The notes beneath the pieces are model-generated. The model worked only from the letters and a program-made list of their open reading frames with translations. It had not been told where the DNA came from and searched no databases. Below are positions 22,263-35,084 of a DNA stretch of 64,000 nucleotides, in pieces. The stretch covers positions 390,167-454,166 of the forward strand of contig WHUZ01000050.1 of the NCBI GenBank assembly GCA_015179045.1, given 5' to 3'. This DNA comes from Kalaharituber pfeilii (Eukaryota; Ascomycota; Pezizomycetes; Pezizales; Pezizaceae). Both the position numbers and the translations under genes were made by a program. Every line of letters begins with the position of its first letter. Within the stretch, counting starts at the first letter, position 1.

Positions 22263-23609
22263 AGCACAGGAAGAGCATTATTGGAAGTTATAGAGTTTGC
22301 AGCTGGTAGTGATAGTATTGGGATGGGAGATGTGGAGGACGTGGTTTCATATCTTTGCTATTTCAGCACATTTTTTTCTTTTTTCCTTACCCGTTTCTTT
22401 TCTTTTCTATTCACCAAAATCTGTAGTTATTTTATTGCCTTCCCCCCTCTTGTAGGGATATTGGGTGGTTTGGGTACGTGTTCTACTACGTATTTATGAT
22501 TTCCCCCCAACCTCTTTGATTTTGGTAGGCGTGGGGATGTGCATGTTTGTGTTGGTGGGTGTTGGGATGATTGGTACTGGCTTACCCATACCTAGATTTC
22601 TTTTTTTTATATATATTTATTTACCCGAAGAACAAAAAAAGAGTCTCAAACTGAGGATACTAAGTCTTTCTTTATTAATTTCTTACATTTAGCCGTGCGT
22701 GGCCAGGGGCAGGGCAGGGCAGGCTGGGGGTCCTTTTGACTTGGGGGGAGGTGGAAATGGGGGTATGCTAGGGAGGAAAGAATCATGGTGAACAGGAAAT
22801 CGAACTCGACTGTGGCCCTTTGACGTGGGTATATCTAAGTATGTATATATGTATGTGTATAGACGCAACCAAATCCGCCGTCAACCAGAAGAAAAATAAC
22901 TACATCGTCGTATATAGGTTAAGGCTGCTTTGTGGGGGTATAATAATAGCTGGGTGTATCTCGACGTGTGAGGGTGCGCACGTGGGGTTACCCTGAATTG
23001 GTGGGTGGGATGTTGGGTTGTAACTCTGCATAGGTGCGGGTCTCGGGTTTTCGCTTGTAAAGAGTGGTGGGTGGGTGGGTGGGTGGGTGGGTTGGTTCGT
23101 TGGTGGCTGGGAGGTATGGATTGCGGGGTGACGGAGGGAGGGAGGCGAGGAGAGCGGGAATTATACATGTACTTTATAAATCGAGGTATATACTTAAGAT
23201 TCTGAGCTGGTTATGTCGGTACCTAGCTAGGACGCAAGCTACAGTATATACATTTACAATTTCCAACATCAGATCAAGTAGTTAATACCTGAGCCCAGTA
23301 CCAGTAATTTCATATATATACCCCAAAGATAAAAACTTCTAAAACTCTTTTTTTTTATTTGTTTATTTTTCCCACGAACGTACCGTATATGCAGACACAT
23401 CTCTTCAACTGTCTACCCATTTCACACCCATCCATCCAACTCCATCTCCACACACAACGCACAATATATCAATACTAAAACAGCAAAAGATCCTTATATA
23501 ATCGAGACGACGTGGTGCATAAGAAATACTGCGAGAGTTGGATTGCTCTCCCAACGTCGCTCGCAATCCGTCATTTCTGTTTCCCCCACCCTTCATCCCT
23601 GCTCCGCCT
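22263..23609. other. Spacer with microsatellite, unit 1
   Basis: T-rich DNA, then a (GTGG)n microsatellite at about 23,064-23,096 inside the segment (22,940-24,796) present in unit 1 but deleted in units 3 and 4. Nothing coding is recognised before the PEX10 remnant that begins near 23,610. Confidence 0.45.
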
Positions 23610-24900
23610 AACTCTCTATTCCCATACTCTCCTCTCAATGGCAATAGCCGCTGTGCGTCTGCGCGCTGCCTATCAATGAGCACTCCGGCTTACTCCGACA
23701 GCACTCCTCGTGCACTTGCGTGCCAGATCGCTCCTGCATTAATCCGAGCTTCTTGGGGTTGGGCAATCAGCATGCCCTCATCTTCGTCTTGTGACGCTGA
23801 AGATATAAATGTGCTCGAAGCTGCGTTGGGGGATTCCGATAAGTAGGAGGGTGGTTCTGGGGCCGGAGGGAGGGTGTGCGTGATGATGTGCTAGTATGTT
23901 TGGGATGCAAGTTGGACACTGAGGAGCACACAGGATACTTCATGTCAGACGCGCTGTCCTTAAGGGAGAAGCCGTTTGCTTAAGATCTAATTATACATAC
24001 CATTAATATTAAAAAAACCAAACCTTCGAGCCAAGTATGACTAATAGGCAATACACACAATGTTGTGAGGGGAAGAAGCAGGAATAGGCTGAGGACATAC
24101 GTATCTCAACCTTCCAACCCTCTTTGCCACATGATAGTATGCCCCAGAGAATATAAAACATCACCAGATTCACAGCCAGTAAATTCTCCGTATTTCTCAA
24201 TGAATCTACATTCTCCCACAAATACTCCTGCACTCTGAACCCTTGCAGTTTCGTAATCTTGACCTCTCCAGAACCACTAGTACCAGCTTTCAATGCCACT
24301 TATCTTGCTAAAAACTCTTTCCGTTGGGCAATCGGCCCGTTTTCTGGCTTTTATCCTGTCCAATTTCACCTTCAATTGCCCTGGACATCAGCAGCATCCT
24401 CGTCAAAATATACCCGGCCCGCTGGGATAGCCTTGGTAGTTGCCCCGTCTCGGAATCGACGTGTACAACGTCGCAGTACTCTTCATTGAGAGTTCGCGCA
24501 CCACGCAGGGTCGTGAGCAAGTGATAGAGAAAGTCGGGCAGGAGCTTGAATTTAGAGATGAGTTGGTGCAGGAAACGGGCGCTAGAGAACGGGAGGACGG
24601 CGTTGTAGAGGTACCTGTTGAGGTGGGAGAGAACATAGGCGTCCTTTTAAATGGTGCGAACTGTAGAGGGGAGGGGGTTGGTGAGTGGGATATGAAAGTG
24701 AGTGTGGTATGTGGGGGAGACGAGACTTATTGATGTCGGGAGCGGCGGCATAGGGATAGGTGAAGGACGGGGATTCGGGAAGGCACCAGACGCAGGTGGT
24801 TGTGGGGAGGATGCTGCCGATGAGGGGCGGGGAAGGAGGGCGGAGGGGTTCAAGGCTGGCGGAGTGGTAGGGACTGGCGGCGGGCCGGAGGACAACATGA
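23610..24900 (-). pseudogene. PEX10: PEX10 (peroxin-10 RING E3 ligase) pseudogene
   Basis: Peroxin-10 is a peroxisomal membrane RING ubiquitin ligase of the matrix-import machinery. Minus-strand fragments line up in PEX10 order but in changing frames: FTYPYAAAPDI (about 24,730-24,765), LLTNPLPSTVRT-like (about 24,650-24,690), LRGARTLNEEYCDVVHVDSE and QRAGYILTRMLL (24,310-24,520), LWENVDSLRNTENLLAVNL, a frame-shifted FSGAYYHVAKRVGRLRYV (about 24,090-24,170), and a degenerate RING end with SKPECSL and LLPLRG (about 23,630-23,720). Frame changes and stops rule out one product. The segment is inside array unit 1; in units 3 and 4 only the N-terminal edge survives (about 47,770-47,930 and 58,940-59,090), so an intact parental PEX10 probably lies elsewhere. 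Confidence 0.8.
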
Positions 24901-25022
24901 TACTGATATTCTGAGGCCTGTCTATTCGATTGCTTAATCCCTACTTCATACCGCCTGGGTACGACGCTAGGCAGGTACACATGTACCCAGCTGAGGGGAG
25001 ACTGTACCACAGAGTACCTAGC

Positions 25023-25844
25023 GGTGGTCATCAATTATCTACGGTAAGGTAAGGTGGAACATTCGTACATTTCATATCCCTGTACGTCTAGCCATTTGCG
25101 GCCGGCAATTGATGACCGGTCCAAAATACAAAAAAGCTAAGGCTTGCACTCTGTAATTGTAGTCTCATTCACGCATATCAACACAACTACAAATTCGTAA
25201 TGCCTCGTGTAAGCCAAAAAGCGTCAATACAGAAGAAAATAGCATTGATAGACTCTTCATTATCTTCCGCAGTTAGACCCCATCCAGATCTCTCTTCTAG
25301 AGCCTTACACTCCCTCCATGACCTCTTTCCATTATCTCCTATCTTTTTCTGACCATAATATGATCATCTGCAGCAAACTCTTGGTCTTTAACATCCTTAT
25401 GACAAGGCCGCTTGCTTGCCTCTCAATAGCTCTATGGTTATCCTCCATCCAAGCGACTAGTCGCTCAAATTCCTCCTTCATCCAGGGTTTAAGGGGATTA
25501 CACTGACATGCCATGGCAGAATAAAGGAGTAAGATAGGGTGATTTATTTGCAGGATTCTGGTATGGATTGGTGATGTCTACGGTGCGGTGCGGTGCAGTG
25601 CAGTGCGGTGCAGTTGCAGTGCGGTGTGGGGTAGCGTTGAGTGGGGGCAAATCTACGGTAAGGTACGTGGTTTTCCAAAAAGTACGGGACTATTTCGTGC
25701 CGTAGATTTTTCAGAAATGTACGGTGATAACGTACCTTGCCTTACATTTCAGGGCGGAACATAGCCAATGAGTGTTGTTGCCAAGACACGGAAAATGTAC
25801 GAATGAAGTTCTACTTACCTTACCGTAGATAATTGATGACCACC
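25023..25844. mobile_element. ~0.82-kb TIR transposon remnant (unit 2)
   Basis: Inverted termini GGTGGTCATCAATTATCTAC.. (25,023 on) and its complement ending at 25,844 match perfectly for ~31 bp; weaker match including ATTCGTACAT extends to ~50 bp. It splits sequence that is continuous in unit 1 (after CCACAGAGT, before TATAAGCTATTGC; compare 13,150), so this is a filled site. Exact target duplication is unclear because a few extra bases sit at the left edge. Inside are a (GGTGC)n-type microsatellite (about 25,578-25,632) and a second, shorter inverted pair (CTACGGTAAGGTACG at 25,651 and complement near 25,745). Superfamily not assigned. Confidence 0.85.
25199..25514 (-). pseudogene. SANT/Myb-like transposon ORF, frame-shifted
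   Basis: The minus-strand start MACQCNPLKPWMKEEFERLV is followed by AWMEDNHRAIERQ, matching the WM-x-x-N type SANT/Myb-like DNA-binding proteins that accompany some fungal transposons. After a frame change near 25,330 the reading continues KIGDNGKRSWRECKALEE, then RSGWGLTAEDNEESINAIFF and a TAG at about 25,199. Lack of a transposase in the same element indicates a non-autonomous copy. Assignment rests on remembered motif pattern; a domain search would settle it. Confidence 0.6.
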
Positions 25845-26511
25845 ATGTATAAGCTATTGCAATGAGGGCAAAATCGCTAGATATAGCCGTTGTTTGCAAA
25901 CCGCACCTGTGGAAGAGGGGATAATACCTGCTTGGAGGTTTAACACGAAAGGAACATTTTAAGGAGAATAGTAAGTGGAGATCTTCCCAGATGTGCTGAA
26001 CGCCGCTGTAGCCTGGTTGCGAGATACAGCCGGACAGTTAAAGAAGGAGGGAGGAAGGTCCTGGGTAACGATGAGGGGTTCGCACAATTGATAGGATCGT
26101 ATGGACTCACTGAAACGTGCAGGTTTCGACAGTTACAAACTTGGCTCCAGATTAACCACAAGAACCACATATCCAACGTCGAAAATTATATGCAAGAATA
26201 CGTACAGTAGCTACAAGCATCATGAGGAACCAATTGAGGAATCTATATTCTGCAGATGTAATTTCATTGGTGAGAACCTTGTGAGAGGCGTATAAAAGGC
26301 TGAGTACTCACGGTCCTCTATAACTGGGGTTTTTGCCCATCTGGGGAGAAAAAAAAAAAAAAAAGAAAAAAAAAAAAATACGTTGCCTTAGCAACAGTAA
26401 TGTATTTACTGTAGTATTTGCCTATCCTTTTCAGAAAAGCTCAACTGTAAGAAATTCCCACTACAAACGGTCAATTTTTGAAAAAGATATTTACCGTCAA
26501 GTAAAAATGTG

Positions 26512-26543
<32 letters not shown>

Positions 26544-28542
26544 TAAAAGCACTCGTCGTCTATCTACTCAAGAAAATTTTTAATCCCAGTACGTACCTTT
26601 GCGGGCGTCCCTCCCCTACCCACCCCCCGTGGGCCTCTCAACCTCCGGCTATCAAATTCTGCCTATCATAACGGTACATCACAAACCTAGGTACATTCAC
26701 AATGTATATCGTGGTGCCCCTCCAATCAATGCCTGAAAACTTCCTTCTCGCACCTCGTCTAACAGATGAAGAGCGTCTTGTTTCTTTTGCGCCGTTGTGC
26801 TCTGTTCTCGCTCCCCGCTCTATTAACTCTTCTCCGTAGCCGACCCTTCCTCCAGCAAGAGCAATAGCAGCTGCAGAATGAAATCTTTTTCCTCTTGATA
26901 ACAACCATCTTGCAAGTACGGGCGTGTTATGGGACTGGTATCTCTTTGGCGCCCTCTCGTTCGTAAGTGTATATATAGGTGGTTGATTCCTGAGTTTTCG
27001 GGATAACTTGCAAAAATCTCAACACCTTATATATCACTACTCGCATGCCACCTTATTGAAATCAACACCAGTGATATCGCATGTACCCTCGCTAGTATTG
27101 TAGGAAGGAGGAGATACTATACCCAGTAGGTTTCCACCGCCTCAACCAGTATTGGAAAAGAAAACGTTAAACAAGGTGGGGGGTATTATGAGAGTCAGCT
27201 CCACTCGTACAAACAGGACGTACGCCACATCCCACCTAGTCTCACTTTCGTCGGTGTGTCTGAGCTTGCCTCAACCTCGTCTCTCAACTACAGTACACAA
27301 CAATTGAATTCGTCTTCTCTTCCGGTAGTCTCTCGACAACTCTTGTATGCCAATAATTCCACCATCCACGGGTTGCTATCCTCCAGCCATTGCCTAACTT
27401 TTCCTAGCTTCTTCGTAAGAGCCACGCCGTGATGACCCCTCACTGTGTGTGCTAATGTCGAGTATGTGTGTACATTGTGCCCTTACGCTTGTGTATGTTG
27501 CTTCTTCCACTGCTGATAGGTTGCTCCCAAGTTCGTGTCATATCGTGCCCGTGACGTGTGGTGTTGGTTCGATAGAGTAATGGACCGCAAGTAAAGTGGT
27601 GAGTGTAGCTGGCTTTAATGGTCGGTACTCTGTCATATATCGTTGTTATCGGTGTAAATGTCAGAGTTATCAGCTCGGTCGGGCATGGTCTCAGACCTTG
27701 TTATAGTCCTCTGGCTGCTTCCGCTTCTTTCCTATTATATTTATAGGATTCCGTGAGTATTTGCCCGGCTTACTGTTACTCCAGGTGATGTAGGATCTCT
27801 AAGACCATATATATGAAGACCATTCGCCTCTGAGAAGGTACCTTCGGGAATAGGGAGTCTTCCATTAGGTATGCCATTTTTCTAATCAATCGCTCTATCT
27901 CAACTATCATGGCAACCGATGTCTAGCGCTACATCCTTTCCATCTTCCGTTCCCTTGAGCCCGTGAAGCAGCGAGAGGAGCGCATTCGGCAGGGGGCTCT
28001 GCTGCATGGCGCGGACACCAGGATGATACTGGTGATGCAGGAGGCTCAGTCAGTCATGACGGGTCAGGCAAAAGGTGACTATAGCATCAGCTCTCCACTC
28101 ATCGTGCTTGCGGGTGTCTTACCCCAACACACAGCCTCCACAGGTTGAGGTTTAATTATTCTGCAGCGCAGCTGTTGAGTGCGCTGCGACCCAGTCCAGT
28201 GCCCCATAGCCTTCCCCGCACGAGGTAAATTTATGTAATATTTGCTTGCACAACCCTGGAGGGGAAATCTGCAAGCTTATGGGCGGTCGTTAACGTTTCA
28301 ATCACATATTCTATCCAAGAGTTTGCTATCGCGATATCCGTTTACAGCCCCCCAAACGTACGGTGAAAGTCCAAGTTCCCGATTTCAAGTGCTAGTAGAG
28401 TGCTTCGTCCACCCGCTTGAGCTCACGATAAGAAGAGCTCTTCAATTCTGACAGATCAAGTAAGAAACCTTGATTTCTCTTCAACCATCGCGAGGCTGAC
28501 CATCATGTGTAATTCTTTAGCTTGTTTAGTCTCCTCCACAAC
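25845..28542 (+). other. Upstream region of NLR gene 2
   Basis: Contains the poly-A/hairpin block (about 26,350-26,416) and a second poly-A run (26,513-26,539). It also holds the ~1.05 kb (26,450-27,535) that unit 1 lacks, including a conserved minus-strand stretch (26,638-26,904, with AIALAGGRVGYGEELIERGA) of unknown nature. The fully conserved ~300 bp before the start codon follows. The GALLHGADTRM fragment recurs at 27,963-28,148. Confidence 0.5.
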
Positions 28543-31500
28543 ATGGAATTAGCAGCCTCTGCTGCCGGACTGGCCGGACTGGCCGGACTGACGCTACAAC
28601 TGGCCCAAGTTGCTCGCGATTGTGCCAACATTTATTCTGAAGTGAAAGAAGTTGGCTACACACATGACTCCGTATTGCACAATCTCCGGACGGAAGGACT
28701 TCGGCTGAAGCGGTGGGAGCAAGCTTGGGGATTGGACGCTGGCAACACCCCCAGCAAGCAACTCCAGCTTGATCCTAATGACGAGCGGTCCAGATATGCG
28801 GCAGCTGGCCTAGCGAGGATTGTTTATGTGTTTACCAAGATCGCTGAATTGCAATCAAAATATCAAATCGAACCTGAAACGAACGAAAAGAAAAGTATAC
28901 GTGATAGCCTTAGGGTCAGCAAACTATTCTCTAGGTCTCGTTCCAAATCTCCAAGTCCAGCGAATGCTAGTCAGTCTACAAGCCTGAGCCCTCAGCTTTC
29001 AGGACCTACTCTGAACAATAGTGATCTCTGTCTTTTTGCAAATCCAAAAACCCTCACCAGCACACAATTGCTTCCAGGTCTACAAGAAGAGATTGCCTCC
29101 TTGACTAACACTGTGCAGAAAGTACAGCAGTCTCTGTCTATATATCGCAAGCTGCGTTGGGCTGGCATGGACAAGGCAAATTGCACCGAATTGGTAGGCC
29201 AGCTCAAGGAGTACATAGACGGCCTCTTCAATGTACTGCCACCTGATCTCACTCCTATCAGTGTACCCAAGACAAGGCTTAGTTTATCTTTCAATATTCC
29301 ATTCAAGATTTCTGATGTTCGGCGGAATCCTGATTTTGTTGGAAGGGAATACCTTCTCGAACAGCTAGTACATGAGATAGATGAAGGCAGGGCTGCAACG
29401 GATATTACTCAGGTAGTGCTCCATGGTATGGGGGGTATGGGGAAGACGCAAATTGCATTAGAGTATGTTTATCGCCATCGCAAAGACTACTCATCAGCGT
29501 TTTGGATCAATGCATCTAGCGAGCAGACAACAAAAACTAGTTTTATTCGAATTATGGAGCAATTAATTGAGCATCATGTGACACTGTTAGATGAGCCGGA
29601 TTACAAACATATTGGTAGTCTCCTGGGTATCGCAGGCAAGCTCGACTCGGCAGGGCTTTTTAGCACGGAAAAACCAGAAGAAGAGCAACAGGTTATCAAA
29701 GCTGTACAGAAATGGTTAACTGCAAAACCGAACAATAAATGGCTGCTTGTGTTCGACAACCTGGATGACTTGGAATCTTTTGATATAAATGATTACATTC
29801 CATCATGTGATTTTGGGACTGTGATCATTACCAGCAGAAGACGTGAGAGTGCGCAGCACCGAAGGGGCCTAGAAGTGCATCAAATGCAGAGCAATGAAGC
29901 AGAAAGGTTACTTTTGACTAGTGCAGGGTTAGATTTAGGAAGATTCGCTCCTGAGGGTAAGTGAATAATGTGCCTCAACATAGTTCCTTAATTAATCCAA
30001 AATTCCAAATATAGAACGCAAACTTGAGGAGACAGCAGTAGCAGCTATTGTGGAAAACCTTGGATACCTTCCTGTTGCCATAGCTCAGGCTGGAGCATAT
30101 ATCAACATTCGGCAATGTTACTTCAGTCATTATCTCAGAGAGTATAAGACAAATGTCAATCGCCTTTTGAGCAGAAAATGGAACAAAGGAAAGAATGGTA
30201 CATCTGTCTTTGCTACTTGGGAGTTGTCATTCAATGCAATCAAGAACCAAAATCCAAAAGCTGCAGAGTTGTTATCATTATGTGCGTTTCTTGACAATAA
30301 TGATATATGTGAGGAGTTTTTGAGGCGAGGAATGAAATTAGCTATGAATGGTAGGCAACCATATATTTTTAAAATAAAATTTGTACTTATACATTACTAT
30401 AGATACAAGCCTAGCAGACTCAATCCATCTACTCTTCTCATACTCGATCGCTAAGCGAACAGAGACATACGATAGTTTCAATATCCACCCACTAGTTCAC
30501 CTTTGTATTCGATGGAAACTGGAGATAGAGCCTGACGAATATCAAAAAAAGGCTATTGAAGCTTTTCTTATAGTCGCATCTGGAATCGCTATTCCCGAAG
30601 GCAGAGAACGTATGGTCAGTGACTGGATCTTTGAGCGGCGAAATTTGCCACATCTTTTTGCTGTGGAAAGGCAAATGAAGGATCTACCATTGGAAAAGAA
30701 GGAGTCACTGGCAGCCTTGGATACTCTCTACTGGGTCTACAAAAATCACGGTCATTATAGAAAGGCAGAAGAAATGTGTACAGCCGTATTGGCTACAAGG
30801 GAGAAGTTGCTGGGCACAAACCACTTAGAAACCCTGAATACTATTCATGACATGGCAGAACTATATGAGAGACAAGGGAAATATAACCCAGCACTGGGAT
30901 TGTATCAGCGAGTATTAGAAGGGAGAGAAAAAGCGCTAGGTACTGACCATCCAAACACTCTTGAAACTGTCATGAATATGGGATTGGTATATACTCGTCA
31001 AGGGCAATATAGCGAGGCACTGGAACTGTTTCAGCGAGCATTAGCAGGTTGTGAAAAATCACTGGGTGCGGACCATCTAACGACCCTTGGTACTGTCCAA
31101 AACCTAGCAATGGTATATGATTATCAAGGGAAATATAATCAGGCACTGGAGCGGTATCAGTGGGCATTAGCAGGGTTTGAAAAGACACTGGGTGTTGACC
31201 ACCCAACAACCCTTACTACTGTTAATGACATGGCTATAGCATATCAAAATCAAGGGAAATATAGCCAGGCACTGGAGATGTATCAGCGGGCATTAGCAGG
31301 GTTTGAAAAGGCACTGGGTGCTGACCATCCAACTACCCTTACTACTATCCACAACATGGCTATAGTATATAAAAATCAAGGGAAATATAGCCAGGCACTG
31401 GAACTGTATCAGCGAGCATTAGCAGGGTGGGAAAAATCACTAGGTACTGACCATCCAACCACCTTTGATACTGTCAACAGCATGGCAAATGTATATGAAA

Positions 31501-31763
31501 GTCAAGGGAAATATAGCCAAGCACTGGAACTGTATCAGCGAGCATTAGCAGGGTTTGAAAAGGCACTGGGTGCCAACCACCCAAGCACCCTTCGAACTGT
31601 CCACGACATGGCAGTATTATATGAAAATCAAAGGGAATATAGTCAGGCAATGGAGCTGTATCAGCGGGCATTAGCCGGAAGGGAAAAGGCACTGGGCGCT
31701 GAGCATTCAGATACTGTTTGGAGTCTGGAGGGGGTAGAAAGATGTCAGGCTGCTCTGAAGTAA
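28543..31763 (+). CDS. NLR-like receptor 2: HeLo-like / NB-ARC / 8 TPR, 1,036 aa
   Basis: Same architecture and intron positions as copy 1: exons 28543-29956, 30015-30350 and 30403-31763, all open. The HeLo-like and NB-ARC parts differ from copy 1 at only a few residues (for example QVVLHG for HVVLYG just before the P-loop, and DEPDYK for DSPDYK). The TPR part differs more: eight repeats, with changes concentrated at the residues after VY and after ALAG. It ends CQAALK, followed directly by AACAAAATAAAG, which includes an AATAAA-like polyadenylation signal. Intact P-loop and Walker B suggest a functional ATPase. Role in nonself recognition or cell death is inferred from the family. Confidence 0.9.
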
Positions 31764-32626
31764 CAAAATAAAGTGTCAGAAGGTCACTATGGATTAGGAC
31801 AGGTTTTCTACGGGGTTTTGTTATAGTGCTATTATTTATTTGTTTTTCAGATTATTTGGTTGTTTGTATATTCATGTATTCACGCTTTCATTTTGCATAG
31901 TTGTTCCATTTCTCATTCATATATACCCGAATAACTCTACAATTCATTGGAGAAAGTACTCGTTCTGGGTTTTTTCAATTGCCAAATAGCCGCAGTGGGG
32001 GGCGAGGGGAATTCGCGGGGGTCATACGGCTTTTAGATAGAGACTTTTTCACATTCAAGTGAACCTTTACTTCATTTAAAGCTAGAATTTGTACCACATG
32101 CCCACATAGTCTGGCTCGGTTAAACTTGTGCGTAATAGGGGTGCAGGAGCAGAATAGGTAGGGGGTGAGTATACAGTAGCAAAGTAAGCGGAGGTCGACT
32201 ATATATAATATGTGCATGAGAGTGAATATTCAGCAATTCGTATGTAGTGTGTGTAGAAGAGGAGATTATGAGTAGTCTGGCACATGTAGGCTAAAATATA
32301 TAGAGCTTTGGTACTAAGGGGCGCAAAGAGCTCAAAAGGATTGGAGGAACAAGAGAAAGGGCGGGGGCATGTAGAACAGAAGTCCCGCTGTCATAAGGGG
32401 AGAGGACAATAGACTCGAAGGGGGGGTAATATTACTGTACATACGAGATGTTAGCAGGTTCAGGGTAACAGTATTGAACATGAACAACCTAGGGAAGGGT
32501 TCCAAGTTCAGGGTAAAGGCTGTAGGTGGAGTTAGAGAAGGAGGGGGCTGACCTGAGGGCAGCTGAGATGTGGGGCTTGTGTGAGGAAGCGAGGATGAAA
32601 GGCAACCTGCGTGGGACTGGCAGTCA
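31764..32626. other. 3' flank of NLR gene 2, truncated spacer
   Basis: Homologous to 18,441-19,236 of unit 1 and 43,158-44,021 of unit 3. Similarity stops abruptly after GGACTGGCAGTCA at 32,626, where sequence from within the Helitron helicase gene begins. No gene of its own. Confidence 0.7.
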
Positions 32627-35052
32627 AGAATAAATGGAAGTTCACCCTCTGTTGTAGATAGCTTAATACGTGGTATAAGGCAGCGTTGACCTTCAAAATC
32701 ACCAGTCAGAATTTGAGCCTCAATGCAACGATGTCCTAATTGTGTAATAGTTAAGCGTGTACCATTGCATAAACCATGTTTAGGGTCTAAGTTTCGCAAT
32801 AAGATAATAGGAGCTCCTATCTTAAGATGTAGCTGTGATGGTGGTAATTCAGCAGGATTTAAACTTTGCAGATACTCTGCGGGATATATTGTTGAATCAA
32901 CTTGTGATGCTTTATCCTGCTGTTCAATACTATCAACTGCATAATAGGTTTTTTCTTCACCATATATACATGGTAGTAAGAGATCATTGAATTCTGCTAC
33001 GACATCATTCCGAAATGCAATGATAGCATGATCTTGAAATGCATTTAAGTTCATATGAGCAGTATCTAAAAGTACTGTAGGAAATATATGTTCAGAAAGG
33101 TTAGTAAGAGAATTAAATGATCTAATATATTCAGGTAATGAGATAAGACTATATAGGCTTGGATTATATGGTAATTGAGTAAGTCAGGATGTAAATTCCG
33201 CAATTGCACCATGTTGCTGTTGCAATCGCATATTTTGTGTTAAGAATAGCTGCTGTAGAAATGGCCATATGAATGATGATTGTAAGCATACATTGACAAT
33301 TGCAGCCCTATTTCCCTTTGGTACTACTGGTAAGATTTGTGCAAAATCTCCACCAAGTAGTATTAGAATATTTCCAAATAACGTATCTTCCGACATACTA
33401 CAGATATCATTCAATGTACGTGAAACTGCTTTAAAGCAAAATTTGTGTTGCATAGGGACTTCATTCCTGATAATTAAGGTTGTCTGCCTAATTAGTTCTG
33501 CTAAGAAGGAGTTACGGCTGATTGCACATGTAGATGATTCATGTATTGCTAAAGGTATTCTGAAATGGGAATAAGCTGTACGACCACCAGGTAACAACTG
33601 AGCAGCAATTCCTGTAGAAGCAACGCAAAGTACAATGTTACCCTTGGAGCGGAAGTAGTGGCATAATACTTGGTAAAGGAACGTCTTTCCTGTGCCACCA
33701 GGTCCTTGCAGAAAGAAACGGGCTGGTAACTTGTTTTCAACTGCATAAACAATAGTATCAAAAGCTTGTTGCTGTTCTAAATTGAATTTTGCAGACTCTT
33801 CATGGTATAGCCTTTCTTCTGTTGCAGTATCATACTGTAGCTCATCTGCAATTAATGGGTTCTTATTAAATATATTCCATGGTAGCTGCGGTGAAGGTAG
33901 TTCAAAATCTGCTAAAGTATGTCCTTGATGCATCAGTATCTTATCAATTAGATAATGTCATAGTCAAGATGTAATAACTCAGAACATGAAGAATTTGGTG
34001 GAATAATATTTGAATGTTGGCTTAAGAAGAACCTCAAGTCATCGCAAATGTTGTCATGAAACCGCTCCCACAGAGCTTTAGGATTTGCTATATTCCCATG
34101 GAGTAAAGCAGTTGCAAATAATGTCTTAAGGGAGTGTCCGCTTCCAAACAAACAGGCTTCTGTGAAGCACTCATTCCATTCATTATCATCCTCCAATAAC
34201 CCAAGTTCCTGACATGCCTGACGAAAGGTTGAATACATGATACTTTGAACTGTTCGCAGCTCTTCAAAACCCCTTGCACCCCGAACAGCTGTTAGCAATA
34301 ACCGCAAAAAGTATTTTTCACCCATAAATGGATTGCAGTGAAAAATACGGCCAATTGCGAAACCTCGCTTCCTAGGAGTCCACTTCCGTAATATTGGATT
34401 ATAGACGAAATGGGAAGGAAACTCTTGGTATAGATATTGCCGAGCTTCTGGCATCTCGGAATTGGCCTGAAAGTAAGCCATCAATGTTGACTGGCTATTA
34501 TTCAACTTGTCCATCATGTTTTCCGTTGACATATCTTCTGCAAAATAGACAGGCTGTTCACCAGGAAGATGGATAGCTAAATGAATGACAGGAGGGAACT
34601 CTTCATGTACACCGAACTCAAACAGATGCCATATAGCCTCTGTCGGTCCAATATACCGCCCCTGTAAGTATTGCTTGATCTCATCCAAATTGCTCTCCAT
34701 ATCAACCTGCAATGTTGCCCTATCTGACCCCTTGTAGATATATTTGTAAATATATTTAGTAGCATGTATTGTAGCACATACCTCAACATTGATATGTGCT
34801 TTATACCGCCAGGACAGATAAGGACTGTATGGAACAATCCATCTATTATCACATTCTACATTTTGGTAGCGACCTATACCGGTACCATCATTCATAGAGA
34901 TAGTAATAGTATTGTTAGTCTGCCGACGTCGATAGAGTGGATAGCCATCTTCGCGAATCAATGTTTGTTCCTGAAATGGACGCGGATATCCTTTTGAGCA
35001 TTTTTTCACTGCAGCACCACTATGAGGAAAAGATGAAGAAGAAGAAAAAGAA

Positions 35053-35084
<32 letters not shown>

